Positions 22,430 through 34,698 of a DNA stretch of 64,000 nucleotides are shown piece after piece. The DNA is from Rhizomys pruinosus. Taxonomy: Eukaryota; Chordata; Mammalia; Rodentia; Spalacidae. The stretch is from the NCBI GenBank assembly GCA_009823505.1, contig VZQC01013986.1, positions 688,250 through 752,249 on the forward strand. Reading direction: 5' to 3'. The notes under the pieces are model-generated. The model worked only from the letters and a program-made list of their open reading frames with translations. It was not told where the DNA came from and did no database searches. Numbering within the stretch: position 1 is the stretch's first letter; each line of letters opens with the position of its first letter. The position numbers were made by a program, and so were the translations under genes.

Positions 22430-23933
22430 CTATATCATTACAACATGTAATATTGATAGAAAAATCTATAGACAGTTCTTTCCAGTTCAGCGTATTTTCT
22501 TGAAAATCTGCAGTAAACTTATCCTCACACAAGACTTGTAAAGAAATGGCTGCAGCAGAGTTTCCATACCCTAGAAGGGCACGAATCACAGGAAAGACAA
22601 AAGCTTGTAACAAATTAGAAGGCTTTACCTAGGGGTGAAGGTATAGCTCCTTAAGGAATTAGACAAAAACTGTGTGTCATGGCTTGAGTGTGAAATGTCC
22701 CCAACAGGAACACATGTTTGAACATTTGGTCCTCGGTGGCACTCATTTGGGAGACCATGGGACCTTTAGGAGGTGAGCCCTCACAGGAGGAAGTGGGTCC
22801 CTGGGAGTGTTGGGGGCAGGACCCAGATGTTCTAGGCCAGCCTCAGTTATAGCTTGATCTTTCTGCTTCCTGACGGTGCAGGTCTTACACGCGGCCACCT
22901 GGGCTCCCGTTGCCACAGCCCGGAGCCCCTCTCAGGATCACGCCCTCCTGTGATGATGGCTGTTTCCCTGTCCCCTCAGACGAGGAGTGGGACCTCTCCC
23001 TATGCTCCTTCCTGCCAGGTGTTGTCTCACAACTAATGCAGTGTGTTTGCTGAAAGGCTGGAGCCCAGCAGGTTAAAAGGGTGAAGAGGGCTTTGCATTA
23101 TAAGTAATTGTGAGGAAGGCGGAGAGAGAGTCCATCATGGCAGTTCTGGGGAAGAAGCAAATGTCATTAAGGATTCAGGAAGCAGAAAACTTCAATGTAG
23201 TTTTCTCAGTGAGTAATGTTGGCCAGCCTGGTACTAGAAGGGAGAGAGCTTGCCCTCCCAGAGCACTGGACACAGAGAGTGTGATTTGTACATAAAGATC
23301 TTGGAATAATCCAGAGCTTAAAAACTCCAGAATAAAAAGAATGAAAGCTGTGCTTTCAGGAGAGTTAGAATTTGTGAGGTGGGCTCAAGTGAGAGAGAAC
23401 CTAGGTTAGGCTGTTCTGAAGCTCTGTAGCAGTGAGGGCATAGGAACTGTGATGGAGGGAGATTGGAGGGCTGTGATACCGGAGATGGGGGTTCGCCCTC
23501 ATGGTTACAAAACCGCTGTGGCTTGTGCGGTTTGGGGAAGCCACAGGTTTGGTAACCCTGGCCTGTGGTGACTGATGAGAGCTTCTGCAGTGGTGTTTCT
23601 GAGGATGTGAGGGACGAGCAGCATCTGTGCAGAGTTCCACACGCTTTGGGGGTCTTCACATAAACCTCAGTGGTGGAGAAGGGGGGTCTCTGTGCAAATT
23701 GCTTACAGGAGGAACCATTTCTGCCTTCCATAAGAATCCAACATGTGTTCTCCCCTTGAAGCAGTGACTTCGAGCCTCAGGCTTTGATTTTAATTCCGCT
23801 GACCATTAGTGCAATTAGACATGATTAACCACTGAATACATTTTCCACATTGGCCTACTTAGAAACGTGATTTTTTTTTTTGTTGTTGTTGTTGTTAAGT
23901 TTGTTTTGTAACCTAAAACTTTTGCCTTTCTTC
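22430..23933. other. Intron with one old DNA-transposon-like remnant
   Basis: No gene seen. Bases about 22677-23045 (atggcttgagtgtgaaatgt, acatgtttgaacatttggtc, ctgcttcctgacggtgcag) resemble URR-type non-autonomous hAT repeats of rodents; family name recalled, not tested. Confidence 0.4.
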
Positions 23934-24086
23934 TTTTTTTTTTTTTTTTTTTTGTATTTTCAAGACAGGGTCTCCCTGTAGTCCCAGCTGGCCTGGAGCT
24001 CACTCTGTAGACTAGGCTGGCCTTGAACTCACAGAGATCTGCCTGCCTCTGCCTCCCGAGTGCTAGGATTAAAGACATGCACCATT
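23934..24086 (-). mobile_element. B1 SINE
   Basis: Reverse B1 with poly(T) at the left and gcctcccgagtgctaggatt near the right. It lies 63 bp from an opposite B1. Confidence 0.93.
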
Positions 24087-24149
24087 TAAAAGCATGTCAG
24101 GTAAGTCTATCAATATGTAAATTGTATTGTATGTAAATGCATGGTTTTA

Positions 24150-24292
24150 GCCAGGCTTGGTGGCATACTACTTTAATCCCAGGACTCAGGAGGCAGAGGC
24201 AGGTGGATTTCTGTGAGTTCAAGGCCAGCCTGGTCTACAGAGTGAGCTCCAGGCCAGCTTGGACTTAAAGGGAAACCCTGTATCAAAAAAGG

Positions 24293-24322
<30 letters not shown>
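24150..24322 (+). mobile_element. B1 SINE with (TAAA)n tail
   Basis: gccaggcttggtggcatac to gaaaccctgtatcaaaaaa, then taaataaa repeats (24291-24322). Confidence 0.93.
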
Positions 24323-24323
<1 letters not shown>

Positions 24324-24495
24324 CTTTTAATTTAAAAATAATCATAATGCATTCTGTGAGCCATTAATAAAGGACCTCTAGAAGAGGACAGTAGAGAATA
24401 AGTATCTGTATTTATCTGCTGTCACAGGGCTGGACTGTGATTAATCAAGGTAAGAAGATGAAATAAAATAGTATGATTAAAACTTTTTTGTTCTT

Positions 24496-24753
24496 GGGCT
24501 GGAGAGATAGCCTAGCGGTTAAGAGCACCGACTGCTCTTGCAGAGGACCCGGGTTTGATCCCCAGCACCCACATGGCAGCTAAGAACCGTCTGCAACTCC
24601 AATTCCAGGAGAACTCCACTTCCAGGGGAATCCGAGACCCTCTTCTGAACTCCGCGGCATTGCACGACACGGGTGCTCAGACCTACATGCAGACAGTACA
24701 CTCATACACATACAAAAATAAATAAAATTAAAAAAAAAAATTAAAAAAAAAAA
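24496..24753 (+). mobile_element. B2-like SINE, long form
   Basis: Exact 17-bp duplication aaaacttttttgttctt at 24479-24495 and 24754-24770. It contains the 17-bp internal duplication. Confidence 0.96.
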
Positions 24754-24770
24754 AAAACTTTTTTGTTCTT

Positions 24771-24901
24771 TTGAGTTAGAGTTTCCCTTAGTGCAGACTG
24801 GTCTTGGACTTGCTGTGTAGGCAAAGGTGATGTTGAACTCTAATCCTTCTACCGCCACCCCCTGAGCACTGACCACAGGCATGTATCACCACACCCAGCT
24901 C
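24771..24901 (-). mobile_element. B1 SINE, diverged
   Basis: gagttagagtttcccttagt and ggcatgtatcaccacaccca match reverse B1. Confidence 0.75.
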
Positions 24902-26930
24902 TAGACTGATTGTTTTTAAAGGAGAAGTGCTGCTCACGAGTTCAATCAATAAATGGAAAGCACAAATCAAACCTGTGTGCAGAGCCAGTGTTGAAGGGTG
25001 ACAAGGACCAGCATGGTCTAAGCAGCTTCATGTGGTGTCCTTTCCCAAGTCCACTATTTCTACGACAGTCCTAACAGTGTGGTGACATGAAAATATTTTA
25101 GATCTCTATTCTGAAACTTGACTGGAGCACCTCAGCATTCAGAACTACAACCAGAATACAGTGGAGAGAGGGCATCGATGAAGCGTAGATGATAGGCCAG
25201 CGGCTTCCAGACGTGTGTGGTGTGTTTGTGAAGATGCCTACTGCAGGAACTATACCAGAGCTGCAGCAGTAGCTAAAACACGTTTCTTGACCTTTCAGAA
25301 CTAATTTCAAAGCTAGGGACTGGATCTAATGAGATAGCTCTCAGGAGAGGAGATGGTGGGAGGAGTTTGCAGGGTGCCTTCATAGAGATGCTGATATCAA
25401 AAACCCAAGTAATGAATGATTCTAGGACACAAGCCCAACACTGGGGACAGAGAGCGAAGGGGGACAACGGTAAGGATTTGGGTTGACTTTCCCACCTGGT
25501 ACTGTGAAAACACACAGGTTTGTTTTTTCCCTCCAAAATAGCAACCAGTTGACCCCAGATTACTGTTGAATAATGACTGCATTTCTAGCTTGTGTCCCGC
25601 TGGTTTGAGTGGATCCTGTAAAACTTGTGTGCCGTCGCTATCCCTTCCCACCGTTTCTTCCCTGACCTTCAAGCCCTAAGGCTCTTGTTCTTATCTTCAG
25701 AGGTATTTCATATTTCTATTCATATTGTAAATACATACTTTTATTTCATTCAGCATGCCTAAAAGAATGCTAAATTATAACGCTTCCAGTTTATCCTTAT
25801 TCATCATGAATTCAGCTATTTTACTGGGATTTTCTCCTGTAACAAATTTGAATACTCTTCTGTATTTACAAGATACCCAGTCACACTCACAACTAATATA
25901 TTTGTCTCTTGATAACATTCATTTTGTTACTTTTTGTCACTGCATCTGCTAGAACATTCAGATTAATAAATAACTGTTGCAAAATGTATATACCTTTTCC
26001 TGACTTTAAGGGAATTTCCTCAAGTTCTGCTTTAATCCTATATATGATATTAGCATTTCAAGGACATGATAAGTCAACTGGTTTCTATTTCTGTTTCCTG
26101 AGCCCTTTTAAGAAATGGCACAAAATATTGTTCATTGTCTTCTTGGTGTGTAAATGTGTCTAGTCTTTTGTCTTTGTAACAAATATGTAGACACATTTGA
26201 AGAGAGTAGTGCTGTTCAGGAATCATCTTTGTCCAGTCTTAACATCACTTCATGCTGTTTCTGTTATTGCTGATGTTGAATAAAACCCAATGCAGAGAAT
26301 GTGGGAGGCCCTTGCCCTGCTGGGTGCACAGCTCCTGCCACCTTGTCCATTCACAAGTTGAACTTCTTATGACTTAGGGCAGCTTGTCCAGCTTCTTAAT
26401 GTTTTGGAGTCTGTTCCTGAGCTCTCTGTTTTTTATTACCATCCATCTCCATGGAGTAATTTCCTCTCCAGTGCGGCATCTGTAAATCATACTGCTTTTT
26501 AATGGCCAATTCTTAAATCTTTGTACCATGTAGGATAAATCCTTGTACCTCACTTTTTTTGTTTCCAAATATGTCTTGGCTACTATTGTCCCTTTAGTTC
26601 CTTCATTTTAAAATGACTTCCGTATTTTTCCTATTGTGTTATGTCTGTACATAAATTTGGTAGAAATTGATATGTATACATATGTTTCTTAAAGTCTTTT
26701 ATGTCAGGAATCAAATACCATGTTTGACAGTGGGGAGGTGGGAAACACATTTCCTTCTGTGTTTTCAAGTTAGCTTGCTTTTACTTAACAGATTAAAGAA
26801 AACATGGACCCAGAATTTTTCTCTCCCAGCTATTTAAGTTTATCATTTTTAATAGGAAGTTTTTCTTATACACAGATGGCCATCCCTGACTTTTAGTGTA
26901 GCAAGTCTTTGTTGATTTGTATCATTAAGA
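24902..26930. other. Unique intronic sequence, 2 kb
   Basis: No confirmed gene. A 64-codon - strand frame at 26374-26568 is noted separately. Confidence 0.5.
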
Positions 26931-27089
26931 TTTTTTTTTTTTTTTGTATTTTTGAGACAGGGTCTCCCTTTAGTCCCAGGTGGCCTAGAGCTTGATATGT
27001 AGACCAGGCTGGCCTTTGAACTCACAGAGATCCACTTGCCTCTGCCTTCTGAATGCTGGGATTAAAGGCATGCACCACCACGCCCTGCT
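26931..27089 (-). mobile_element. B1 SINE
   Basis: Poly(T), tttgagacagggtctccc, then ggcatgcaccaccacgccc; a complete reverse B1. Confidence 0.93.
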
Positions 27090-27707
27090 CTTATTATGTT
27101 TTTAAAGAAAAGTTGGTGGAATGGTGGAGTTTGCTGATTTTTTTTTAAATAATTTTGAAAATTTCTTCATCTTTGTGTTTTCAGTATCCACTATTAATTA
27201 AGAGAGTTGTAGGGCCAAAGGCCCAGTTATGTGAATCCCAATGGATTAAGTTTACCAGGTTCATGCCCAGAAAGGCAGTTAAAGTTGAGGAATGGTGAAG
27301 CACAGAGAAGAGTTTAAATGAATATGAATCAGGAAGAAGAACAAGTAAAGAGACTCAGTGACCCCAAGTCCATCTTCAGATACTGACATGAGCTTTAAAC
27401 TTATAGAGAGAAGTATTTGGTGAGGAGCAAGAGATTAAGCACTCTTGGTAAAGACAGAGTCGGGTTTATCACTGTCTCAGTCCAGCTCTGTAAGGTGATC
27501 TGAAAACTCAGGGTCCCAGGTGATGGTTGCTGCTCTGTCTCTAGGATGCTGTCTTGCTGCTGTGATAATTGTGTTCCGTGGAGCTGTGCTGCTCCCGCCA
27601 TCCAGGATGACTGCAGGGTTAGGGGTATGACCGTTTTGTCTGCCTCATGCAGAAAGCCTAGCACTCACATCTTCCAGCAGGCTCAGAGAGCAACTGGGGG
27701 AGGAGCA
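27090..27707. other. Intronic sequence with possible old DNA-transposon remnant
   Basis: No gene seen. 27440-27707 and 27980-28130 may be two halves of one old repeat split by the SINE between them. Confidence 0.35.
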
Positions 27708-27979
27708 GGGCTGGAGAGATGGCCCAGCGCTTAAGAGTGCCGACTGCTCTTGCAGAGGACCCGGGTTCCATTCCCAGCATCCACATGGTGGCTAAGAACT
27801 GTCTTTAAGCTGGGTGTGGTGGCACATAGGCCTTTGATCCTAGCACTCAGGAGGCAGAGGCAGGCAGATCTCTGTGAGTTCCAGGCCAGCCTAGTCTACA
27901 GAGTGAGTTCCAGGGCAGCTGCTGGGACTACAGGGAAATCCTGTCTCAAAAACAAACAAACAAACAAACAAACAAAAAA
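27708..27979 (+). mobile_element. B2-like/B1 fused SINE
   Basis: Bases 27708-27808 are the B2-like head, ggctggagagatggcccagc through gtctttaa. A complete B1 starts at 27809 (gctgggtgtgg) and ends in an (AAAC)n tail. The junction is the same as in the copy at 1611/1612. No clear flanking duplication was found. Confidence 0.85.
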
Positions 27980-28130
27980 CCAACAACTCTCTAAGCCACT
28001 CCCAGTGACAAGCTTCCTTCAACATAGCAGCTCCTAAAACTTCCCCAAACAGCGCCACCAACTGGAGACAAAATGTCCAGATACTTGGAGCCTATGGGGG
28101 ACATTCTCATGCAATCTGCTACACCCCTCG

Positions 28131-29484
28131 AATTTGATCACATCCTATTCAGTGCTGAGGCAGTAAATAGTACCTACCTAATAGAGAAGAAAGCCATAAA
28201 GAGTATTGCTTGCTAATTTATCCAGTGAAAATATTCCCTCTGAAGGTGGCTTTAAGCCACCCAGGTGAATTCAAAGGATTTGGAAAAGCCTGAAATCTTT
28301 AACATTTCTCATAAGCCAGATCCAGTGTACACAGAGTCCCTGTTCTCCCTCCCAGGGTCCTCTTCCATTGCCTTCAAGGCCCTGCCTTGACATATATAGG
28401 CATCGTGTTCCTGAGCATCTTGAACCCCTGGGCCTTTGGAAGCTGGATCAGCTGTCATTCCTTTCGCACTGTGGTCAGTGGGGTCTGTCATACAGAAAAC
28501 TGCTTTCCTGAAGGAAAACACCGTATGAACTCCTTACTTAGGAGCTAAAGCAGAAAAGCTAATTATAGTTTCTGTTGTTTTCATATGTCATTACAACAGT
28601 ACCACTCACCTTGAGGCAATGACAATATTGTCATTGATTAGGGTGAGGACCAGGAGTCCCAATAGTCACACCTGCAGTATTTGGACTTTCATCTCCTCTT
28701 CTTCTAAAGTTAGAGGACAGCTTTCATCTGAAGTTCATATATGGATGAAGAGTATCACATCATTTACCTATGTCCACAGTCATTGGTTAGAACTTGTGGA
28801 AAGATCTGTGGAGTAAAGAGTCTTTAGGGTGGCCTCTCCTAAATATCCACGGATTCAGCCACCCACGTTAATGTTTGGGGACATGTAGGCTTGCTGTGTA
28901 TCAGGAAACTGCTAGATGACCTCCCTCCATTTTTTGTTTTGCACCAGGGAGTGATCAAAGTGAGGGACAGAGTGAGTCTTGGAGCTCAGCATCTTAGTGG
29001 GTGGAGGAAGATTTAGAAGGTGAAACTGCTGGAAGAGGATTATACTGAACTCCTCATTCTTTTTCCCTTGAGTCTGCTGAATTCATCACGGACACAGTAA
29101 ACAAGGAAGCGTAGATGTCACACAAGGAAGTCTTCATTTTGTGATCAATGTTAGGCAAGTTGGCTTTTCTTACATCTAGAACTCTCTTAGGATGTAGGGC
29201 CCTGTGGCTCGAAGCTGCTTTCCTGAGGGAATTCTCCAGCAGTGTTTCTGAAGAGCCTGTGCAATAGCCTTGAGGCTGCATGAGCGGCTGAGTGATGACA
29301 AGCCAGAGCTGCCATTTACGGCCTCTTTAACTTGATGGTAGTAGAATAGATTGAATTCTCTCAACAGCTCTGATTTTAATATTTCATAGTAAAGCCTACT
29401 GATACCCATGTCAAAATAGAAGCCAGTGCAGCAAAGAGTCTTATTTTCTTCCTTGGCCTTCCTGGAAGCTGGTTTTCTCTCTCT
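28131..29484. other. Unique intronic sequence
   Basis: No gene or clear repeat seen. Confidence 0.5.
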
Positions 29485-30618
29485 CTCTTTTTTTAATTGA
29501 AGTTTTGTGTATTTCATTCAACATTTCTTAATCAAATTTAGACCCAATTCCCCTTCCTTGCTCCCTCCCCATCAGAGCTCATGCATTCTGCCATACATGT
29601 CTTTCATATTTTTCTCAGTCTTTTTAATTTTTTTGATGCTGAAGTTTACCATTTTTGGCTTAAGTTTACTGTTTCAGTCTGATCTTTGACCCAGTCTTTT
29701 TTGTTTTTGTTGTTCCTTCTCATTTATATTATTCCAAAATATGCCTATAAGGACACCACAGATATACCACAATTATGATATCTGAAAAAAAGCTCTAGGT
29801 TAATTCCAAAATATGTTTAGGGTTTCCCATTTTGATAGTAGGTTTGTATGCAGATAAAGTAGATTTGTATGCAGATAAAGAAACAATGTTACTTTACTTT
29901 CCTACCTTACACAGCAAGTTGATGAGTAACATCAGGTATTATATTTACTAAGAAACAAAGAAATAAAAAGGAATTATTCAGTTTGCCTTCTAAAGAGAGA
30001 ACTGGTGCTAGTATCCATGAATGAGGGACACCATAAGTTGTTTGGTTTTGGGGACTGTGTTACTTCACTTAGCATAATGGCTTCTAGTTCTATCCATTTA
30101 CCTGCAAAGTTCATGATGTCATCTTTCTTTACTGCTCTATAGAATTCCATTGTGTAGATGTACCACATTTTCTTTATCTACTTATTGGTTGAGGGACATT
30201 TGGGTTGCTTCCAGCTCTTCTCTGTTGTGAAGAGAGCTACAATAAACATAGATGTGCATGTATCTCTGCAGTAAGATGAGTCTTGTGGGCATATACCTGG
30301 GAGTGGTATGACTTGGTCAGGTGGTAGGCTCATTGTGAGTCTTTTAGGGGTTCTTCACACTATTTTCCATAGTGGTTGTACAAGTTTACATTCCCACCAG
30401 CAGTGGATGAGTGTTCCTCTTTCCCCACAACCTCTCCAGCATTTGGTATCCTTTGTTTTCTTGATCTTATCTAGTCTTACCTGGAGTAAGATGAAATCTT
30501 AGGTTGGTTTTAATTTGCATTCCCTTATTAGTGACGTTGAGTACTTTTTAAGATGTTTCTCAGCCATCTTTATGTCTTCATTTGTGAAGTCTCTGTTTGG
30601 CTTTTAACTCCATCTTTT

Positions 30619-30872
30619 TTTTTTAAATTTTTTTTATTAATTTTATTTATTTCTGTATGTGTGTGAATGTACTGTCTGCATGCAAGTTTGTGCACCCGTG
30701 TCGTGCAATGCCTCGGAGGTCAGAAGACGGTCTCGGATTCTCCTGGAACTGGAGTTCTCCTGGAATTGGAGTTTCAGACGGTTCTCTGACGCCATGTGGG
30801 TGCTGGGGATCGAACCGGGTCCTCTGCAAGAGCGGTTGGCGCTCTTAACCGCTAGGCCATCTCTCCAGCCCC
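30619..30872 (-). mobile_element. B2-like SINE, long form, inserted in L1
   Basis: Exact duplication taactccatctttt at 30605-30618 and 30873-30886. The 17-bp internal duplication is present. Confidence 0.96.
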
Positions 30873-31089
30873 TAACTCCATCTTTTGAGTGAGTTATTTG
30901 TTTTCTTCCTCCTTTGTTTTTTGAGTAGTTTATATACTCTGGATGTTAATGCTCTATCAGATGTATCAACAGTGGCTCTTGAGTTTAATAAGGTCCTATT
31001 TGTCAATTGTTGACCTTATTTTTTGCACAGCTGCTGTCTGATTTAGAAAGTCTTTTCCTGTGCCTATGTCTTGTAGGTTACTACCAAGA

Positions 31090-31210
31090 TTTTTTTTTTT
31101 TTTGGTCTTTTTGAGATGGTCTCCCTTTAGTCCCAGCTGGCCTGGAGCTTACTCTGTAGACCAGGCTGGGCTTGAACTCACAGAGATCTGCCTGCCTCTA
31201 CCTCTCAAGT
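31090..31210 (-). mobile_element. B1 SINE, head missing, in L1
   Basis: Poly(T) and ggtctttttgagatggtctc to ctacctctcaagt; the B1 5' part is missing. Confidence 0.88.
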
Positions 31211-31251
31211 ACTTCCAACATTTTCTTCTATCATTTTAGAATTTCAGGTTT

Positions 31252-31398
31252 TGCCGGGTGTGGTGGCACACACCTTTAATCCTAGCACTTGGGAGGTAGA
31301 GGCAGGCGGATCTTTGTGAGTTCAAGGCCAGCCTGCTCTACAGAGTGAGTTCCAGGACATCTGGGCTACAGGGAGACCCTGTCTCAAAAAAAAAAAAA
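31252..31398 (+). mobile_element. B1 SINE inserted in L1
   Basis: Complete B1; duplication agaatttcaggttt at 31238-31251 and, with one mismatch, at 31399-31412. Confidence 0.95.
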
Positions 31399-31612
31399 AG
31401 AATTTCGGGTTTCACATTGAGGTCTTTGATCCACTTGGAGTTTATTTTTATACCTGGTGAGAGGTATGGGTTTAGTTTTAGTCTTCAACAAGTGGTGATC
31501 CAGTTTTGCCCACACCATTTGCTGAAGATGATGTCTTTTCTCCACTGAGTCTTTTTGGCCCCTTTGTCAAGTATGAGGTAGATGAAATTGGATGTGCTCA
31601 GGTTCAGATCAA

Positions 31613-32645
31613 AGATATTTGTCCTCATATGCAAAAAGAGAAGAGAAAGGAGGAGATCCAGATGCCTGGCCTGCCCTGCCCCAGTGCACATAATAAATCA
31701 TCCTAAACAGGCCAGAAGAGACCGAGTGAGATCGTCCCCTGACTCTGGGATAGTCAGAGAAACACATGTTGAAGTGCTGTGCCCTGAGCTTGCCAGATCT
31801 TCATGGCCTTAGTACTGAGCTTGTTGATGCTAGAACAGGGCATGTATGGGCATGGCTAGGATCTGGTCTGTTCTTCAGTAGAATAAAGGACCATGCCTTG
31901 TGCCAAGGAATGTTGATCTAAACGTCCCTGGATTTCTAGTCTTTGGAGAGGTGTGTTCTTTGAGTTGCTTTATAGACGCTACCTGGGCCTTTCTTCTACT
32001 TGCTCTTCTGGATCCTCCCCTATGGCATCTTACCTGCCTTAGCACATGGGGGATGTGATTTTAATGCATGGAATTATGGGAAAACCTTCTGGGCTTTCCT
32101 AGTTGAAGCGAATAGGTTTATTTATCCCATCTCCAGGGTTCTGTCTAGACTTCAGGCTCTCCACGCCTCATACTCTGAACAGAGCAGACCCGAACCTCTG
32201 AGTTCTTTATAACTCTTGGAGGTTTCTGAAGCTATGCTTCATTGCCAGGACCCCTGGATGGTCAAGAACTTCACTTGCTCTTGCTCCGACTTCATCATCA
32301 CCACATGAGATATCCTGAAAACACAAAGAAAGTGGTTCTGGGCATTTTATTAGACAAAATAGAAAAACACATTGATACATTTTTATAGTGTATCTTTCCT
32401 TTACATGGAATACATTTGGAGATTTTGTGATTATTTAAGTGATTATTGGTGATTTGCATTGCTGTTGGTTTATTTGCTGATATGTCAGTTACATGGAGTA
32501 TGTGATCTTGAGCTGATCAAGGAAGAATATGGATGTTAAGGACAGGGTATTTGAACAAATCTGAATGTTGATTGTAAATTCAGTGAAAAATCTATATCAA
32601 TGTTAGTTTTTCCAAGTTTGATTGTTATGTTGTCGTTATTTAAAT
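31613..32645. other. Unique intronic sequence
   Basis: No gene or clear repeat seen. Confidence 0.5.
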
Positions 32646-32863
32646 ATTTTGTTATTTTTATTTTATGTCTATTGGTGTATTGCCTGCATGTGTATAGGTG
32701 CACCTGTGTCATGCAATGCCCATGGAGTCAGAAGAAGGCATCAGATTCCCTAAGAACTGGAGTTACAGGTGGTTCTTATCCATCATGTGGGTTCTGGGAA
32801 TCAAACCTGGGTCCTTTGTGAGAGCAGCCAGTGCTCTTAACCATTAAGCCATGTCTCCAGCCC
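32646..32863 (-). mobile_element. B2-like SINE, short form
   Basis: tttatgtctattggtgtatt to aagccatgtctccagcccc in reverse; lacks the internal duplication. Confidence 0.9.
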
Positions 32864-32928
32864 CTATGCTGTAGTTATTAAAGATATGGTTTTATGAAAG
32901 GAAATACTGCAAAAAAATTTAGGGATAA

Positions 32929-33157
32929 GTGGCTAAGGCTATAGCTCAGTTGGTAGAATGCTTGTCTGGCATGTATGAAGCCTTGAGTTTGATCCATGTC
33001 ACTGCATAAACCAACACTAATGGAGCACTCCTGTAATTTCAGCACTCTGGAGATAGAGGCAGTAAGCTCAGATCAAGTACATCTGTCCCTACATAGTAAG
33101 TTTAAGGACAGCTAGGCATACCTGAGAACTTGTTTGAAAAATCAACAAAAATAAATA
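32929..33157 (+). mobile_element. ID-B1 dimer (B4-like SINE)
   Basis: The head ggctatagctcagttggtag is ID (tRNA-Ala-derived) sequence with A and B box-like parts. It is followed by B1-like ctgtaatttcagcactctgg; A-rich end. Confidence 0.8.
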
Positions 33158-33166
33158 TAGATAGAT

Positions 33167-33198
<32 letters not shown>

Positions 33199-33236
33199 GG
33201 ATAGACAGAAATAGATGATAGATAGATAGATAGATT
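33158..33236 (+). repeat. (TAGA)n microsatellite
   Basis: Two runs of taga units separated by ggatagacagaaatagatga; it extends the tail of the B4-like SINE. Confidence 0.95.
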
Positions 33237-34447
33237 CCTATAGCTTACTACAAAATGATTTAGAAAAAAAGAATGTATTTATGTAGAGAGAGAATAAGGT
33301 GAAGTGGAACCCATCTCAGATGTAGAGAGCGTATGCAGACATTCTGTGTAACATTCTACAATCTTTCCCTTACTCTGAAATGATAGAATGGGAGAAGAAG
33401 AGAGGAGAGTTTGTGAGAGGAAGTGGGAAAGGGAGGAGAAGAAAGGAAGGAAAGAAGGGAGTGGGGATTGGACAAGAAGGAGATAAAATAGACTTTGGAG
33501 CAGGGGCCTATTTGCATTCTGTTCCCCAAAATACCATATCACTTGTGACAGATTTATTGCTAAATCCCGGGTGTTCCCCACTGACATCTTATTTGGCCCT
33601 TTGAAATGCTTTGCTGAGGTTTGCTCCTCTCTTTTGTGACTGGCTTTGCTTGCAGCATTGCTGTATCCTGGCATAGTCAGGTTCCGATTTTCCTCTGCTC
33701 TCTCTACATCTTAGGTGTTAGTGTTGCTCGGAGTTTTGTCCCTGTTTTCTCTTGTACATTTGTGCAGAGTACTTGATCTATCCCTTGATCTATACCAGCT
33801 AGTTTCTGATGCAGTTCCTGGGTTTCAGATTCATGAATGTAACATGCAGTGGACATCTCCTTTGGTTATCCCAGTGACATTTCAAAATCTGCCTGCTCCA
33901 AAGCTCTATCATTCTTACTTTCAGCTTTGGGTTACTATGACAAAATTCCTGAGAAAGTAGGCCCATTCCCAATGACCTAAAGAACTCACACCAGGCTCCA
34001 CTGTGATGGCTCATGTTATCAACCTGACTGGATTTAGAGAATCGAGATGGGCTTCAGGCATGCCTGCGGGGTGGGGGGGGGTGTCTTGATTACATTAATT
34101 GATTTAAAAAGACCTGCCCAGGGCAGGTAGGACCATTCCCTGTCATGGCTCCTGAGCTGCATGATGGAGAAAGGATGGCAGCACTCTCCATTTCCTGACT
34201 GTGCCCAGCTCTTTGTGACATGTTCTGACAGGCAATGAAAAGTTCATAATCAATAACAATATTCTGACTGGGAGACAAAAGCAGCCTCAGTGAAAATACT
34301 GACATAAATGAGTATACGGGCACCTTCTTTTTATCATTTGATTAAGGCTTAACTGAAATATGCTGTGTTAGATTTCTGTTTATAATAGTATTTTAATGTT
34401 ACAGCCCATATTTTACATATGCACATATATGTATATAGCTCATGCAT
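33237..34447. other. Intronic sequence with an old repeat
   Basis: No gene seen. Bases about 33995-34230 (tgtgatggctcatgttatca, acctgactggattta) resemble an old mammalian DNA-transposon-like repeat. A G9-10 run lies near 34072. Confidence 0.4.
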
Positions 34448-34471
34448 TATAAAGGGAATTTGGGGGGGAGA

Positions 34472-34614
34472 GGGACTTTTTGAGACAGGGTCTCCCTGTA
34501 GCCCCAGTTGGCATGGAACTCGCTATGTAGACCATGCTGGCCTTGAACTCAGAGAGATCCACCGCCTCTGCCTCCTGAATGGTGGGATTAAAGGCGTGCA
34601 CCACCACGCCTGGG
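34472..34614 (-). mobile_element. B1 SINE just upstream of the KCNK2 exon
   Basis: Reverse B1; exact duplication tataaagggaat at 34448-34459 and 34615-34626. Its right edge is about 85 bp from the exon acceptor. Confidence 0.92.
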
Positions 34615-34698
34615 TATAAAGGGAATCCTTATTGGAATGAGATGCTGTAAATTATTATTCTTTTATGAACAGTTGAATTTTTCACTTTTGTTTTTTAG

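Larger units (their letters stand above)
29485..31612 (-). mobile_element. L1 LINE 3' portion, - strand
   Basis: On the - strand it encodes the decayed C-terminal part of ORF2 (right end near the segment for TYNFSHL) followed by the 3' UTR ending near 29485. Three SINEs are inserted (30619-30872, 31090-31210, 31252-31398). It is 5' truncated. Stops and deletions make it non-functional. A 21-bp tandem duplication (tagatttgtatgcagataaa) occurs at about 29840-29881. Confidence 0.9.

Noticed and set aside
23318..23731. 137-codon - strand ORF as a gene
   Set aside because: No domain, no splice or promoter context, composition like random intron; not supported.
1..34698. Upstream KCNK2 exons (M1, cap, start of filter)
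   Set aside because: Looked for sequence encoding SSFFFAGTVITTI and TM1-like segments; none seen, so these exons probably lie before the window.
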